Part shown: positions 54,343 to 64,000 of the stretch, in pieces | Layout of the letters: each line of letters starts with the position of its first letter | Numbering within the stretch: position 1 is the stretch's first letter | DNA from: Macrolepiota albuminosa | Lineage: Eukaryota; Basidiomycota; Agaricomycetes; Agaricales; Agaricaceae | Direction: 5' to 3' | Length of the DNA stretch: 64,000 nucleotides | NCBI GenBank assembly: GCA_027475525.1 | Contig: JAMWFC010000133.1 | Coordinates: 1 to 64,000, forward strand | Position numbers and translations under genes: made by a program | Notes under the pieces: model-generated | What the model was told of the DNA's origin: nothing | The model's input: the letters and a program-made list of their open reading frames with translations, nothing else | Database searches by the model: none

Positions 54343-55074
54343 ACGATCAGCCGAGAAGAGCAGGTTAGACCAGACTCAAGGTCCGAGAACGTGGGGTACA
54401 AAAACCTGTTTTTATTCTTCTATCTACGTCCCTGTAGAGTTATACGATATCCTCAGTCACTCCGTTGTGGTAGGTAAATGGACTCCACAGATGGAAATAT
54501 GCCGTGGAGGTGTGGCGTGCAAGATAAATTCGACACGGACGAGAGGAAGTATACACAAAACGACGAGAAACGGGAAGTAGTAAGGGCGGATGGAAAGTTA
54601 GATGGACAAATTGGGAAATCGAGTGTACGAGTATGGCAAGAGGGAAATAAGGTTTGCAATTGCGAGACCAACCAGCGGTCGAAATGTAAATATGGGAGGA
54701 AATCGACGATGAGAGGCGTCCGGGACAAGGATCGGCGATCCAGAGGACCTGTAGAATAGGTATAAAAAGGCTGCTTTAACGAATGAAAGGATAGGTTTTT
54801 ATACCCCACTTTTCTGGTCTGAGTTTCGTCTGCGACTGCTTTGAACTCTTCTCGAAAGTTTGACCCTCTATCGTCTGATATCTCGGTCCGGTCGACATCT
54901 CAGGCGACATTGACCTTGTTCCTTATCACACTTTGACTCCTCTTGCTCAGGCGAATTCAATTCACTCCCTACGGCTTTCGTGTCCTACGAGAGAACCATC
55001 ACGCGGCAATTATCTCCTTCTATTGTCGTCTACCGAGTTCTGACCCCAGGAAGCGACCGACTACCGAGGAAGTT

Positions 55075-55126
55075 CCCTCAGTGAGACTATCCCTCTACTA
55101 CACCGTAATGTGTAGTTGACTGAGGG
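55075..55126. repeat. Nested hairpin, ACCCTCAG family
   Basis: Outer arms CCCTCAGT (55075-55082) and ACTGAGGG (55119-55126) enclose a second hairpin, CTACAC/GTGTAG around CGTAAT. The outer arms match the family at 39876, 56110 and 58770. Confidence 0.7.
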
Positions 55127-55197
55127 TGGCTTTTGGTTATTCTACCGTATCTAAAGAAAAATTTAGGGTTTGTAAGTAAAGTTTGACAAATACTGAT

Positions 55198-55223
55198 CGC
55201 TCGCCACCCATATGTGGCGAGCG
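55198..55223. repeat. Perfect 10-bp hairpin
   Basis: CGCTCGCCAC pairs with GTGGCGAGCG over the six-base loop CCATAT. It is GC-rich in an AT-rich context and unrelated in sequence to the ACCCTCAG family. No T-tract follows that would suggest a terminator. Confidence 0.65.
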
Positions 55224-56109
55224 GCAGGATATCCGAAGAGAAAAAGGAAAATAACATAAACAAATAAAAGAATAATGACGTATCTCTAGTGCTCGGGCAA
55301 GTCGTTTTGCTCAACAGTCCCTTTTATACTTTTTCCTGTATCTCTATGATGTCCTTGACTTCCTGGATTTAAGTTTTGACCGGTAGTCTGTCTCATAATT
55401 TGAACTCTATTTTGTCACTTTTCTTCCATAATTGAAATAAGCTTTCAGACCAATGGTCGGTCTCAGAATAAGGTTTTGATTGCCTAATTGTCTCAGATTC
55501 ACAATCTCCTCCAATTTTGATTTCAGAAGTTTCCCTCCTTCATTGATACTGCACCGGCTCCTTCAACTTACTTTGATTTTCCTCTAGTTTTTTTTTACCA
55601 ACACCCAACTCCTCCAATGCCTCTCCACTTGCCCAGATTGAAATTTTCCTGTCATCCTTTGTCTTTTTGGTCCCTACACCTTTAATCCCCTACACTTTTG
55701 TCTTTCTGTGTTATTCTCATTCCCATTATTAGATTCTTTTACCACTGCGTATCTCATTTTTCTCCCAATTCCATCTTTAATGTACTTTCTTCTACCATAC
55801 CGTGGAAGTGATTTCAACAAGGGATTGACAAGGATCAAGCCTGATAGCTTCACAGTTGATTACAAACTCATCTGGCTTGCTTTTCATTTCTATATATTTT
55901 ATCACTGACATTTGCGACAAAATGCAAGAGCTGTAAAACCCAATAATCACACTTAAAAGCGACTAACTAAGACCCTTCAGCTCTAAATGAACGGGCCGAA
56001 CGGTAAATCTGTTGGAATCTGGAACCTAGATAGTTACGGACTAGTAAGTAATCCAATCTATTTTGGTACAGTCAATTTTATGTATCGTAATGGGTCAAAG
56101 AGATGGCTC

Positions 56110-56141
56110 ACCCTCAGTCCGTTGTGTAAATGACTGGGGGT
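56110..56141. repeat. Hairpin, ACCCTCAG family
   Basis: ACCCTCAGTC pairs with GACTGGGGGT (one G-T pair) over a 12-base loop. Same arms as at 58770. Confidence 0.7.
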
Positions 56142-56520
56142 ACCCGTCGTCCTGTTCATGATACTTTTATGTCTGAGTCTCTTTTGGTAAGGTCGATAAA
56201 TGAACGCCGGAAAAGACGACTCGCGGCGTCCTGCAAATCGGATTGCAGTACTTACGGTGTCCTTGCAAACTAGATTGCAACAAAATCTACTTCCAAAGCA
56301 GACCTGACACTGAGGACAGCGGTACTGCATTGCGAGAAGAGTTTATAGTATAAGGAATATCTTGAAGCTGCCACAGAGTGCTCACAAGTACTCCTTTTTT
56401 CAGTTCTGACGATAGCGTTACGCTAGATCGAACGATGGGGCAGAACAATTGTGACTCAATAATGCAGGTTCAATTTAGAAGCTGAGGAGTACCGCTACTA
56501 CTATTTCGTGTCAATAGCGC

Positions 56521-57811
56521 TCAGTCGTAGGTATAGCAGAGAAGCTTATTTTCAATATCCATGACCTGGTGAATCCTTACCGGCTGTCCGAGGGTTCCAG
56601 TTGGAAGAGTAGTATTGAGAGTGACATTATGGTATGGAGGAGTCTGAGTTGAACGGCCTGAGATCTGATACAAACGATTGGCCTTGTCGTCTCCTTGCCA
56701 CTTCCACCACAGACGATCGAGATTTGCATGGTGCAAGTAGAACAGAGAATCTGGTTCAGGGGTGAGATAATTGAAGATCAATGTACACCAGTACAAACCT
56801 CCCGGACTCGAGTAGGTGTCACCCATTTCCCCACCAACCACACGATGTCCAGAATCGTGTATTTTTGGCTCAGGAGTAATTGGCCGTCCCTCAAGCTCAA
56901 TACGGAAAGTTTCAAATGTTGTCTGGTTCATTGTATGTTTGACTGCTGCCTCCGTAAGTCTATGGACCATGGTGACGTCAAACCCACGCTCTATAAGGTG
57001 GCTAGTGACGTTCGGAGGCGGCCCCGTGCCGTAGATAAGGGAATAATTGGCAAAAACGCCGCTCGATAAGGGACCTCGTAGCAAGGGCAGGTTACCAAAG
57101 TCTTCGGAGCCAAAGATCGTTGAAGAACGGAAGCTGAATTCAAGCGTTAGTTTGAATGTGTCGACAAATTATAGATCTCACGCTTCAGGGTTTGATGAGT
57201 CTGCATCTTTTGTCCAATCCCAATAACTATAGAGCTTTTATTAGCACAGGGCGTGATATCTCAAGGAGAAACACATACGGAATATGGCCAGTGTAGCTGC
57301 ACTCGTTGTGTAGCGCCCTCTCATAGACGTGTAGAAACCAGCGATGCCAAGGAAGGAATTGACCCTACAAGTTAGCATGGTCATGTTAGTAAACAGTTTC
57401 AGATCGAAGGAGGATGGGAGATGGGAGACGCACGACTTCATGGACTCGGGTCGTCACAGAGATGTGGAATCCTTGAAAATCGTCGAAACGGTTTCGGGCG
57501 TGAGGAAGGCCTGATTTCGATGGGTTGTTCTGAAGGCATTTTACTGCTTTCAGATAGTCGGCCCTCTCGCGTGGTTCAATACTTCGCCTACCATGGAACG
57601 GTTACCCATTCCATCATCAGATGTTGAAAATTTTCGATGTGTACCATTCTTTTCTTTTCCTTAGTTTACAAGTAACCAACTTCGAGTCCTCTGTCGAAGT
57701 GCCTTGTTTTATTGCTGCAGAGGTATCGGTCACTTCAACACCATTTGTAAGACCAAAGGAAGTCAAGCCAAGGATTGCCAGCGAGGCACAAAAGACGGAG
57801 CGAATGAACAT
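56521..57811 (-). CDS. Secreted short tyrosinase
   Basis: A type-3 copper enzyme that oxidises phenols to quinones, as in melanin formation or lignin/phenol handling. Spliced minus-strand reading from ATG 57811 gives a signal peptide (MFIRSVFCASLAILGLTSFG), then KRKEW, ADYLKAVKCLQNNPSKSGLP and NRFDDFQGFHI. Copper site A: FDDFQGFHI, TTRVHEVG and QFLPWHRWFLHVYERALHNE, followed by PYWDWTKDADSSNPEA. Copper site B: IHDSGHRVVGGEMGD, then EPDSLFYLHHANLDRLWWKW, and the end LLCYTYD. All six copper-binding His positions look present. Introns are 50-60 bases with GT..AG ends. The protein (about 370 residues) lacks the C-terminal shielding domain of classical fungal tyrosinases, so it belongs to the short secreted class. 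The gene looks functional. Confidence 0.9.
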
Positions 57812-57949
57812 GTTGAGGATATCAACGTGCCGTCCCTTCCCGGTGCTCTATTTAACAGGCTTCAAAAGAAGGCTTCACTTATGAATAAACTCCGACCAGG
57901 GACCGGATGGCTAGTCATGCGAGCGAAAAGTCCCGTACAATCTGTCCTT

Positions 57950-58340
57950 CACTGTCAATATCATATTGAACGTCAAAGTATGACAAGTATCAGTCGCCAA
58001 ATCACTTAAACTTGAAGAATCAAGAACAAGCTTTGGTAAGGTCCCGGATTAAATTGAAGAATGGAATCACGCTGGCAGGGCCGGGTTTAAGCGCCTCACA
58101 AGTTCATATTCCTAATGAGGAGGTATTGGACTAACCTTTTGCGTCTATTCGATAAAACCCAGGGTTTGAGTTTAAATGGGCGACTTTCACTGTCAATATC
58201 ATATTTAACGTCAAAGTATGACAACTATCAGTCGTCAAATCAGTTAAGCTTTGGCAAGGTCACGATAGAAACGTAAGAATGGACACATCAATAAAGTAGT
58301 GGACTAACGTTTTGCGTCCATCCCAAAAAGCCCAGGGTTT
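57950..58340. repeat. Diverged direct repeat
   Basis: CACTGTCAATATCATATTGA at 57950 recurs as CACTGTCAATATCATATTTA at 58188. Both continue with AACGTCAAAGTATGACAA, and later GGACTAAC(C/G)TTTTGCGTC with CCCAGGGTTTGA. The second unit is shorter owing to internal deletions. Confidence 0.7.
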
Positions 58341-58769
58341 GAATTTGTTGTCGGCCTAAACGAACACACCTCGATTTGCGTGCCTAGGTCTCCATAAAAC
58401 CTTTCAAAGTACCTTCCTTCATTGCATGTAAGAAAATACTGAAGACCGGATCCAGACAGAATCAGCCCTGATTAGGCTACAGATAAGATTTCCAGACCTT
58501 GTTAGACGCAGTTATGGAGGCGACAAACTTGACACCTTGTTGGGTTGTTGTGGTCAATTGATTGTCGTGGTTTTGACATTACTACGTCAAGCTGTCAAGG
58601 CGTAATTTGTTGGAATCAAGACTAGTTACTCGTCCTCAGGAACAATTGTAAGTATTATTCCCCAGTCCGGTATATGTGACTGTAATGGGAACTGTACTTA
58701 AGAACAATTGGAAGTATTATTCTAAGGCACAGTCAGTAATTTATATGTTTAGATGATTATAAGTAACAT

Positions 58770-58799
58770 ACCCTCAGTCTGGTATAAGTGACTGAGGGT
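58770..58799. repeat. Hairpin, ACCCTCAG family
   Basis: ACCCTCAGTC and GACTGAGGGT pair perfectly (10 bp) over the loop TGGTATAAGT. Confidence 0.75.
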
Positions 58800-59096
58800 T
58801 CTATCTATGATAGCATTTCCAATGTGCCAATTTCTGAAAGAAAAAAAAGTCTTTAAACAAAGCAAAGTGCCTTTTTATTCCTGAAATTGGGACTTCAGAA
58901 ATGGTATAACAGGTTTCTTTTACACTTTTTCCAATGGAAACCAATGCCAGCAGTGTCAAAGGTCCTCATTCCTTGGAACTCTGATCTCAACAATGTTACA
59001 TCACAAAATGCTTCCACAGCTTGTACTAAAAGAGAAGTGGAGAAGTACTGTTAGTGCTGTAACCTGTATTATTGTGTGTTGAAAGCCACCTTGTTA

Positions 59097-59234
59097 GTGT
59101 CATGACCCCTCACTCCAGGATCCACTCCAGGACATTCCCAGAGCTCCTCCTGAACCCCTTCATCAACCTCCAACCATACACTTTGACTGGCACCTGCTAT
59201 CATACCTGCCATCACTGCCATCACATGCATCAAC
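59097..59234 (+). repeat. Possible Gypsy-type LTR start
   Basis: TGTCATGACCCCTCACTCC resembles the TGTCACGACCCC start of the candidate LTR at 9457 (minus), and CAGAGCTC follows at a similar distance. The hAT element inserts about 145 bases in. No matching end was found. Confidence 0.3.
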
Positions 59235-59242
59235 ACCACCAT
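59235..59242. repeat. hAT target site duplication, left
   Basis: ACCACCAT, identical to 60494-60501. Eight-base duplications are the hallmark of hAT insertion. Confidence 0.85.
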
Positions 59243-60493
59243 TAGTGTTTTGCCAGGCCCGGCTTCAAGCCTCCAGCTGGGCCCAGCCGGGCCAGAGGAG
59301 ATGGCCTGGTAACGGCTTTGGCCCAGCTCAGAATGGTGGAAAGCCCTGAGCTGGCGGCTCAGGCCGCAGCTTTGGGAGATTACAGATACAAACAGTGATG
59401 TGACATTTTTTGATGGACACTCAGTGTTATGGCAACCTCGATGTGGATGACTTCGATCTAAGGTCTGGCTCTGCTAATGGATGACACCATAGGCATCCAT
59501 CCTAAGCAAAAATGGGTATTAATTTAAACATAGTTTTCTTGCCATCTATTTTTCCTTTTGACCGTTGTCAGGGCATGAAAATGCCGACCATTGCTGAGAT
59601 TCAGTAAGTTGCTAAATTCGTCAATTGGCTCTGTCTAATGCACTTTATCTCTTAGAGAATCTGATGCAACTTGTAATATCCACACAGGACCAGCCCACCG
59701 TACTGTTCCAGCAGCCAAGCTAATGAATAAAAACAATCTTGAACAGCCAAACCTTCTTTTTTAACGCAAGGCTGTCAACACGTATCATGAGCAACCAGGC
59801 TCATAATGGTGCTTCCTCAATTCAAAAGGAGCGTGGGTTGACAACAATCGAGTGGTGGGGTGTGAGTTATTATTTGTCTCTCATAGTTTATAGGATCTTA
59901 TATCTCTTCAACTCAACTCTCATCGACTTCACCCTGCTTGGGGATCGCTTGCGCATGACTACCTTTCAATAATGGCTTCATCAGTTTTGAGCAAGCATGT
60001 TTTTCACAAGGCGGCTTGACCATTATGAAACAATGAAATCGATTGAAAAGTGATATTGTTAAAGCACTGCAATGTCTAAAATGTGCTATACGACATGATT
60101 TGCTCTTCAGGGAATCTGGCCCTTCATCTGCTTATGAGGCTGAGTTGGAAAAGCTTGAGAATGATGCGGAAGATGGTAAATCTGGAGAGGAGAGTTGGGA
60201 TGAGTTACTTTCTGATGATGAAGTACTTTCCAATGATGAAGGTCACAATAGTTTTGACCATGGCTATTGACCTTGATTCAGATTAGTAGACAAGACATGT
60301 TATTGTACCTCACAATTGTAAGTTAACGAAAAAAAATATTTTGTCTGCCAAAAACCGCAGCTTGGGCTGAGCCAAGCCTGAGCCAGGCCGGCTTTGACAG
60401 CTTTGGCTCAGCCCAGATTTTGTCTAAGCCGGAGCCGCCTCAAGCCGAGCCAAAGCTGCAGCTTTTGGGCCAAGCCGGGCTGGAAAAACACTA
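59243..60493 (+). mobile_element. hAT DNA transposon, internally deleted
   Basis: Terminal inverted repeats TAGTGTTTTGCCAGGCCCGG (left) and, read inward from the right, TAGTGTTTTTCCAGCCCGG match apart from one mismatch and one indel. The ends are GC-rich with many AGCCGGGC/GGCTTGG-type subterminal motifs. A perfect eight-base duplication ACCACCAT flanks it. At 1251 bases it is too short for a full transposase gene but contains a piece of one. It can move only if a full-length relative supplies transposase. The clean ends and target duplication suggest a fairly recent insertion. Confidence 0.9.
60043..60270 (+). pseudogene. hAT transposase C-terminal remnant
   Basis: A 75-codon frame: DIVKALQCLKCAIRHDLLFR, followed by an acidic tail (EAELEKLENDAEDGKSGEES). 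The LQCLKCAI..DLLF pattern resembles the end of hAT transposases, where the dimerisation region closes the protein. Upstream catalytic regions are missing from the element. Confidence 0.6.
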
Positions 60494-60501
60494 ACCACCA
60501 T
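60494..60501. repeat. hAT target site duplication, right
   Basis: ACCACCAT, identical to the left copy at 59235-59242. Confidence 0.85.
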
Positions 60502-61284
60502 CATGCACATCATCCCAGCTACCCCTCACATCATAGACCCTGAGACCACCTATCACAGTCAGTTCTGGGAGGGAGTCAAACAATGCCTTGGAGAAGTCAT
60601 TCTCAAAGTCATGGAGGTAGTTGGAACTGTGTTGTAAAAAGTCCAGACAGAGGAGTTGGCTGTGAAGGCCTGGGCCAGCTGTTGAGATGTGGTCTGACCA
60701 TCAGGAGGAGTACTTACAGTTGCAGGTACAGAGTCATTGACAGGAGTAGTATTGGTCTCTTCTACTGACAGACATGTAAACTGATTAGCACTAGGCAACA
60801 GGGATATACTCTTTACTTGTTGCACTTCTAAAAATCCTCCCTTGCCTCCTGCTCTACTATCCCTTTGACTAAGTCCTTGCATGGGATATCTGAAGTAGAT
60901 GTGTCTGGAAATGGCACACTGGCAGCATCCCAAGTTGCCAGAAGCTGCAGGAGCAGCTCCTCCTGCTCCTCTGAAAGAAGTAGTGCACCTCTAGACCATG
61001 TGGGCAGTTGTATGTGAAGCAGTCCATGGCACTACAGCATTGGTGGATGAGAAAGGGGGCAGCATGCTGTTGAGATATATTCATATTCATTAGAATCTCT
61101 GGGGGCAGTTCTAGGCTAGCTAGTCAGGCCATCAGAGTAAATGTTGCAGAGGACATGGCAGGAGGAGGCCAGGGGAGTGCAATAAGGGCCTAGAGACCAG
61201 TGCTAATGTGACTATACAGCTCAGGTTGCATTTGAGCTCTATGAGCTGCCACTATTCCCAGGATACATGGTACTTGCTGGCTGG
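60502..61284 (-). pseudogene. Decayed retroelement-like coding remnant
   Basis: Minus-strand frames (60559-60933, 60869-61090) contain KSISLLPSANQFTCLSVEET, NTTPVNDS and a Cys/His-containing piece. A conserved-looking ANxFxxLxVEETN segment next to Cys/His-rich sequence is seen in gag-like proteins of basidiomycete retroelements, which is why I suggest that origin. Several stops break the frames. Confidence 0.3.
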
Positions 61285-61559
61285 ATAAGAGAGCCTACAG
61301 ACACAATAGTGACGTCTTAGATGTCTGTCTTGTGTAAGAAAAAGAACAACTGTTTCATACCTACGGACACAATAGTGACTAAGTCGTAGGTTATTAGGAC
61401 CGAGCAAACTATTTAATGATATTGTGTTTACCGCCTCAGATGTCCGTCTTGTGTAAGAGAAAGAACAACTGAGGCTGAGTAGAGCACAAACTCGAATTTA
61501 CTTCCATGATCACATGATCACATCCATCAGCTGACTACACAGACCCTTCCCGGTCAACA
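61285..61559 (-). repeat. Candidate LTR of the second Copia element
   Basis: Read on the minus strand it starts TGTTGACCGGGAAGGG at 61559. The far end is not resolved. The block holds internal repeats: ATGTCTGTCTTGTGTAAGA(A) and ATGTCCGTCTTGTGTAAGAG, and (AC)GGACACAATAGTGAC twice. It adjoins the 3' end of the Copia coding region, which supports an LTR. Confidence 0.45.
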
Positions 61560-61596
61560 CAACCCCATCAGCGAGGATGTGTGAATAGTGAGTGAG

Positions 61597-64000
61597 TCAA
61601 TTCCAGATAACCAGTCCCAGGGAGGATGCGAATTTGGTGTGTAGGTCCTTTGATAATGCTTTTATAAGTATGTCTGCAATCATATCTGATGTTGAGACCC
61701 AGAAAGTTTTGAATGAGCCTGTATTGAGGTGTTTATAGATAAAATGGTATCGTATGTTGATATGCTTTGAACGAGATGTGATAGAGTCAGAATTTGCAAT
61801 ATCTAATGCACTTTTATTGTCACAGTATATTAGGAAAGGTTGGGGAGTCAGTAAATCCATTGCTGTTAGAAAATATCGGATCACAATCACTTCATGTAAG
61901 GCATGTGAAAGTGCCATATATTCAGCTTCTGTCGATGAAAGCGCAATGGCTCATTGTCTCACAGAGGACCATGAAACCAGACTTGAGTACATGAAGAAGG
62001 CATAACCTGTAACGCTTTTCCTCGTTGAGGGGTCAGATGCCCAGTCAGCATCCACAACTCCAAAGTCCGCAGGGAAAAGAAGTCTCGAGGGACTGTCTGA
62101 AGTCGGATGTAAGAAATTATACTCCAGTGCAAAATCTCTAGTCTCCGATAAGTATCTCAATACATGTTTTGCAGCCAAGAGATGTGCCCTTGTCAGAGAA
62201 GCATTATATCACCCAAGAGACATCGCCATAAACGCCAGGTCTGGACACGTGCAAAAACTTAAGTATAAAATAGATCTGACTAAGCATTGGTAATGAATTT
62301 TGATGTCGTCATCACTAATCTCTGAAAGTGAATTTGGTGGAGGTTCTGGAAGGTCTTCTAATTTGCCAACTAACGGTAAGGATAAAGAAGTTGCTTCCAA
62401 GAGATGATATGTCATCAACAGGTCCAGGACATATCCTTTTTGTGACAGCCATAACTTTTTCTGTTTTCTGTCATGGTCAATTCAAATGCCCAAGTATAAC
62501 AATGTGATTCCGGAATCAATGACCGAGAAACGTTTGTTCATTTCCATGATAATCCAATCATATAATGGTTTTGAATTTGTAACATTCAGTCTGTCGTCCA
62601 CGTGAATGCAAATAATGATGAAGAGATCTTTTCTGTTTGCTAATGTTGGAATCAAGTCATGTGGTGGTGAAGAGAAACGTCTCAGAAACACTGCATGGTC
62701 CACCTCGCACCTGATCAAACCAATATTTTCTAAGACGCTCTGAAGGAGAGTATACCACTCCTTAGATTCTGGAAATTCAGGGATTTGCTTGCAATATAGA
62801 TCATGTGTGAGCGGAGCATTCAAAAACACCGTCTTGACATCAAACGAAAAAATTTCAAGATCGTGCATCGCTGCATACGCTAATGCTATTCTGATGCTCG
62901 TCATCTTGGTCACAGGTGCATATGTTGAACCACAATCTTCTGGTTGCTGGTTGAAACCCTGAGCTACTAGTCTCGCCTTTTCCTTTCCTCATATAATTGT
63001 CCTGTCTGGATTGTACTTGTAGGCATAAACCCATCGAACTCCCAGTGCTTTCTTGCCTTTCAGTAAGTCTGCTGGTACAAATACTCCTTGTTCCTTTAAG
63101 CTTTCTACTTCTTTCTCCATGGCTACTATCCATACTGCCTTATCTGATCGTCTCATGGCCTTATGATAATTTTCCGGTGCTTTGTTGAGGTCATAATTCT
63201 TGGCCATCCGAAAAGGTAATGGGTCCTGGCCATGTGCCAGATATGTCTTATATTCAAAAATCATGGAGTCTTCAAGAAAGGACATGTCCTCGACATCCGT
63301 GGCAAAATGAGACGTTTGTATTAATGATTCAAGGTTGAGAATCGCTAATAAATTTTGATGAGGTCCAACTTTTGCATTACGATCTGCCTGAAGATTCATC
63401 AATCTCTCATTCCGTTTTGTAATGTTCTTCCAATACTGTTGCCCAGCAACTGTACATATTCTATCCTTCCAGAATCTTGAAAGGTGTAGTTGACCCCGAG
63501 AATGTCGATGTCGGCAGTCTGTTTCTGAGATACTGGGCCGTCAAGATCGCATTCCCAAGGAAAAATAATGGTAGACCTGATTTTGCCATTAGTGTTTGTG
63601 CTGTGTCCTTGATAGTCCTGATGTAACACTCTGCCTTGCTGTTTTGTTGATGGGCGTATGGTGCCGTCGCCTGTAACACAATCTCTTTTTCTTCTAAGTG
63701 CTCTCTCAATTTCCCCTCAACTAATTTCTTTGCACCATTGCACCTAATTACCTTGACTTTATTCCCAGATTTTAATTTCCATTCCGCCTCAACCTTCTTA
63801 AAGTGTTTAACCGCTGCATTTTTCTTTGATAGCAATGTCGTGCTCCCAAAATTGGAGTAATTTGTCTAAGACGGAATAAAAATGACTGGTGTTTCCATTT
63901 GAAAACCTCGTTGGAAAAGGTCTACACGTATCCATATGCAATAATTTGCACACTGCTCTGGCTCTATGTTCACGATGATCCATTGTTTGTCCTCAAACGG
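61597..64000 (-). mobile_element. Second Ty1/Copia element, decayed, runs off the right edge
   Basis: Minus-strand frames in order from the right are integrase (63461-63835: SGNKVKVIRCNGAKKLV, then ATAPYAHQQNSKAECYIRTI), a linker (63399-63629), the start of reverse transcriptase (62989-63402: VRWVYAYKYNPD, then in another frame ARLVAQGFNQQPEDCGSTYA), reverse transcriptase (62482-62913: SFDVKTVFLNAPLTHDLYCK and IICIHVDDRLNV) and RNase H (61597-62178: DADWASDPSTRKSVTGYAFF, FLIYCDNKSALDIANS, then RSKHINIRYHFIYK). Breaks at about 62995, 62445, 62195 and 61940 separate them, so the polyprotein cannot be made. Sequence and LTR differ from the element at 12.4-17.7 kb, so this is a distinct Copia family. 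Confidence 0.88.

Larger units (their letters stand above)
52710..56400. other. Gene-poor stretch with hairpins and a TATA-like motif
   Basis: No convincing gene. 53.9-54.4 kb is rich in CCGAG/GAAGA purine runs and includes one 77-base duplication. TATAAAAAGGCTGC at about 54760 resembles a promoter or LTR core. Three hairpins are listed separately. Much of this may be old retroelement sequence. Confidence 0.35.
57812..59090. other. Tyrosinase upstream region and direct repeats
   Basis: The part next to 57811 should carry the tyrosinase promoter. From 57950 a diverged direct repeat begins and a hairpin lies at 58770. No gene seen. Confidence 0.35.

Noticed and set aside
55198..55223. Strong hairpin as an intrinsic terminator
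   Set aside because: There is no following T-tract and no bacterial-type transcription in this genome.
1..64000. tRNA and rRNA genes
   Set aside because: I looked by eye for TTCGA/TTCAA T-loop patterns with matching acceptor stems and for conserved rRNA blocks and found none I could support.

Overview
The window looks like nuclear DNA of a filamentous basidiomycete, probably an Agaricomycete. Genes are cut by many 45-70 base GT..AG introns. Recognisable families are typical of that group: NRPS-like adenylate-forming reductase, short tyrosinase, 14-helix MFS exporter, Copia, hAT and Coprina-type Penelope elements. A Rhizoctonia/Ceratobasidium-like source is my guess from style only.

Layout. 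1-5 kb: weak ORFs, then two decayed housekeeping copies: an RQC1/TCF25 pseudogene (minus strand, 2.1-3.5 kb) and a truncated VTI1 copy (4.7-5.05 kb). 5-21.5 kb: an AT-rich repeat block with elements ending in GTGAGTGCC, a 180-base tandem repeat at two places, a decayed Copia element inside one repeat copy (12.4-17.7 kb), and 340-base and 306-base tandem repeats. 21.6-22.4 kb: an unrecognised gene with one in-frame stop. 23.3-27.84 kb: repeats with twelve GCGATCGC palindromes, an intact 803-residue Coprina-type reverse transcriptase, a candidate hammerhead ribozyme, a 3' hairpin and two CCCTAA units. These units abut a short-chain dehydrogenase gene (27.84-28.66 kb, minus) that stops mid-exon there, as expected for a broken chromosome end healed by telomere repeats and then capped by the element. 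30.9-39 kb is a normal gene-dense island: VTI1, an AIG1-like membrane protein, an Mpv17/PMP22 protein, an unrecognised conserved-looking protein ending in a CaaX-like tetrapeptide, and an MFS exporter. 41-45 kb: small unrecognised genes. 45.0-49.1 kb: a multi-exon A-T-R adenylate-forming reductase followed by a broken partial duplicate. 50-56 kb: low gene content with dispersed hairpins. 56.5-57.8 kb: a secreted tyrosinase. 59-64 kb: a hAT element with perfect 8-base target duplication and a second decayed Copia element running off the right edge.

A technical signal runs through the whole window: eight unrelated tandem duplications all have an offset of exactly 77 bases. One breaks VTI1 and another lies at an intron/exon junction in the reductase gene. 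Removing one copy restores the VTI1 frame and the even 306-base period of a satellite. I read these as joins of contigs overlapping by one k-mer (k=77), not as biology.
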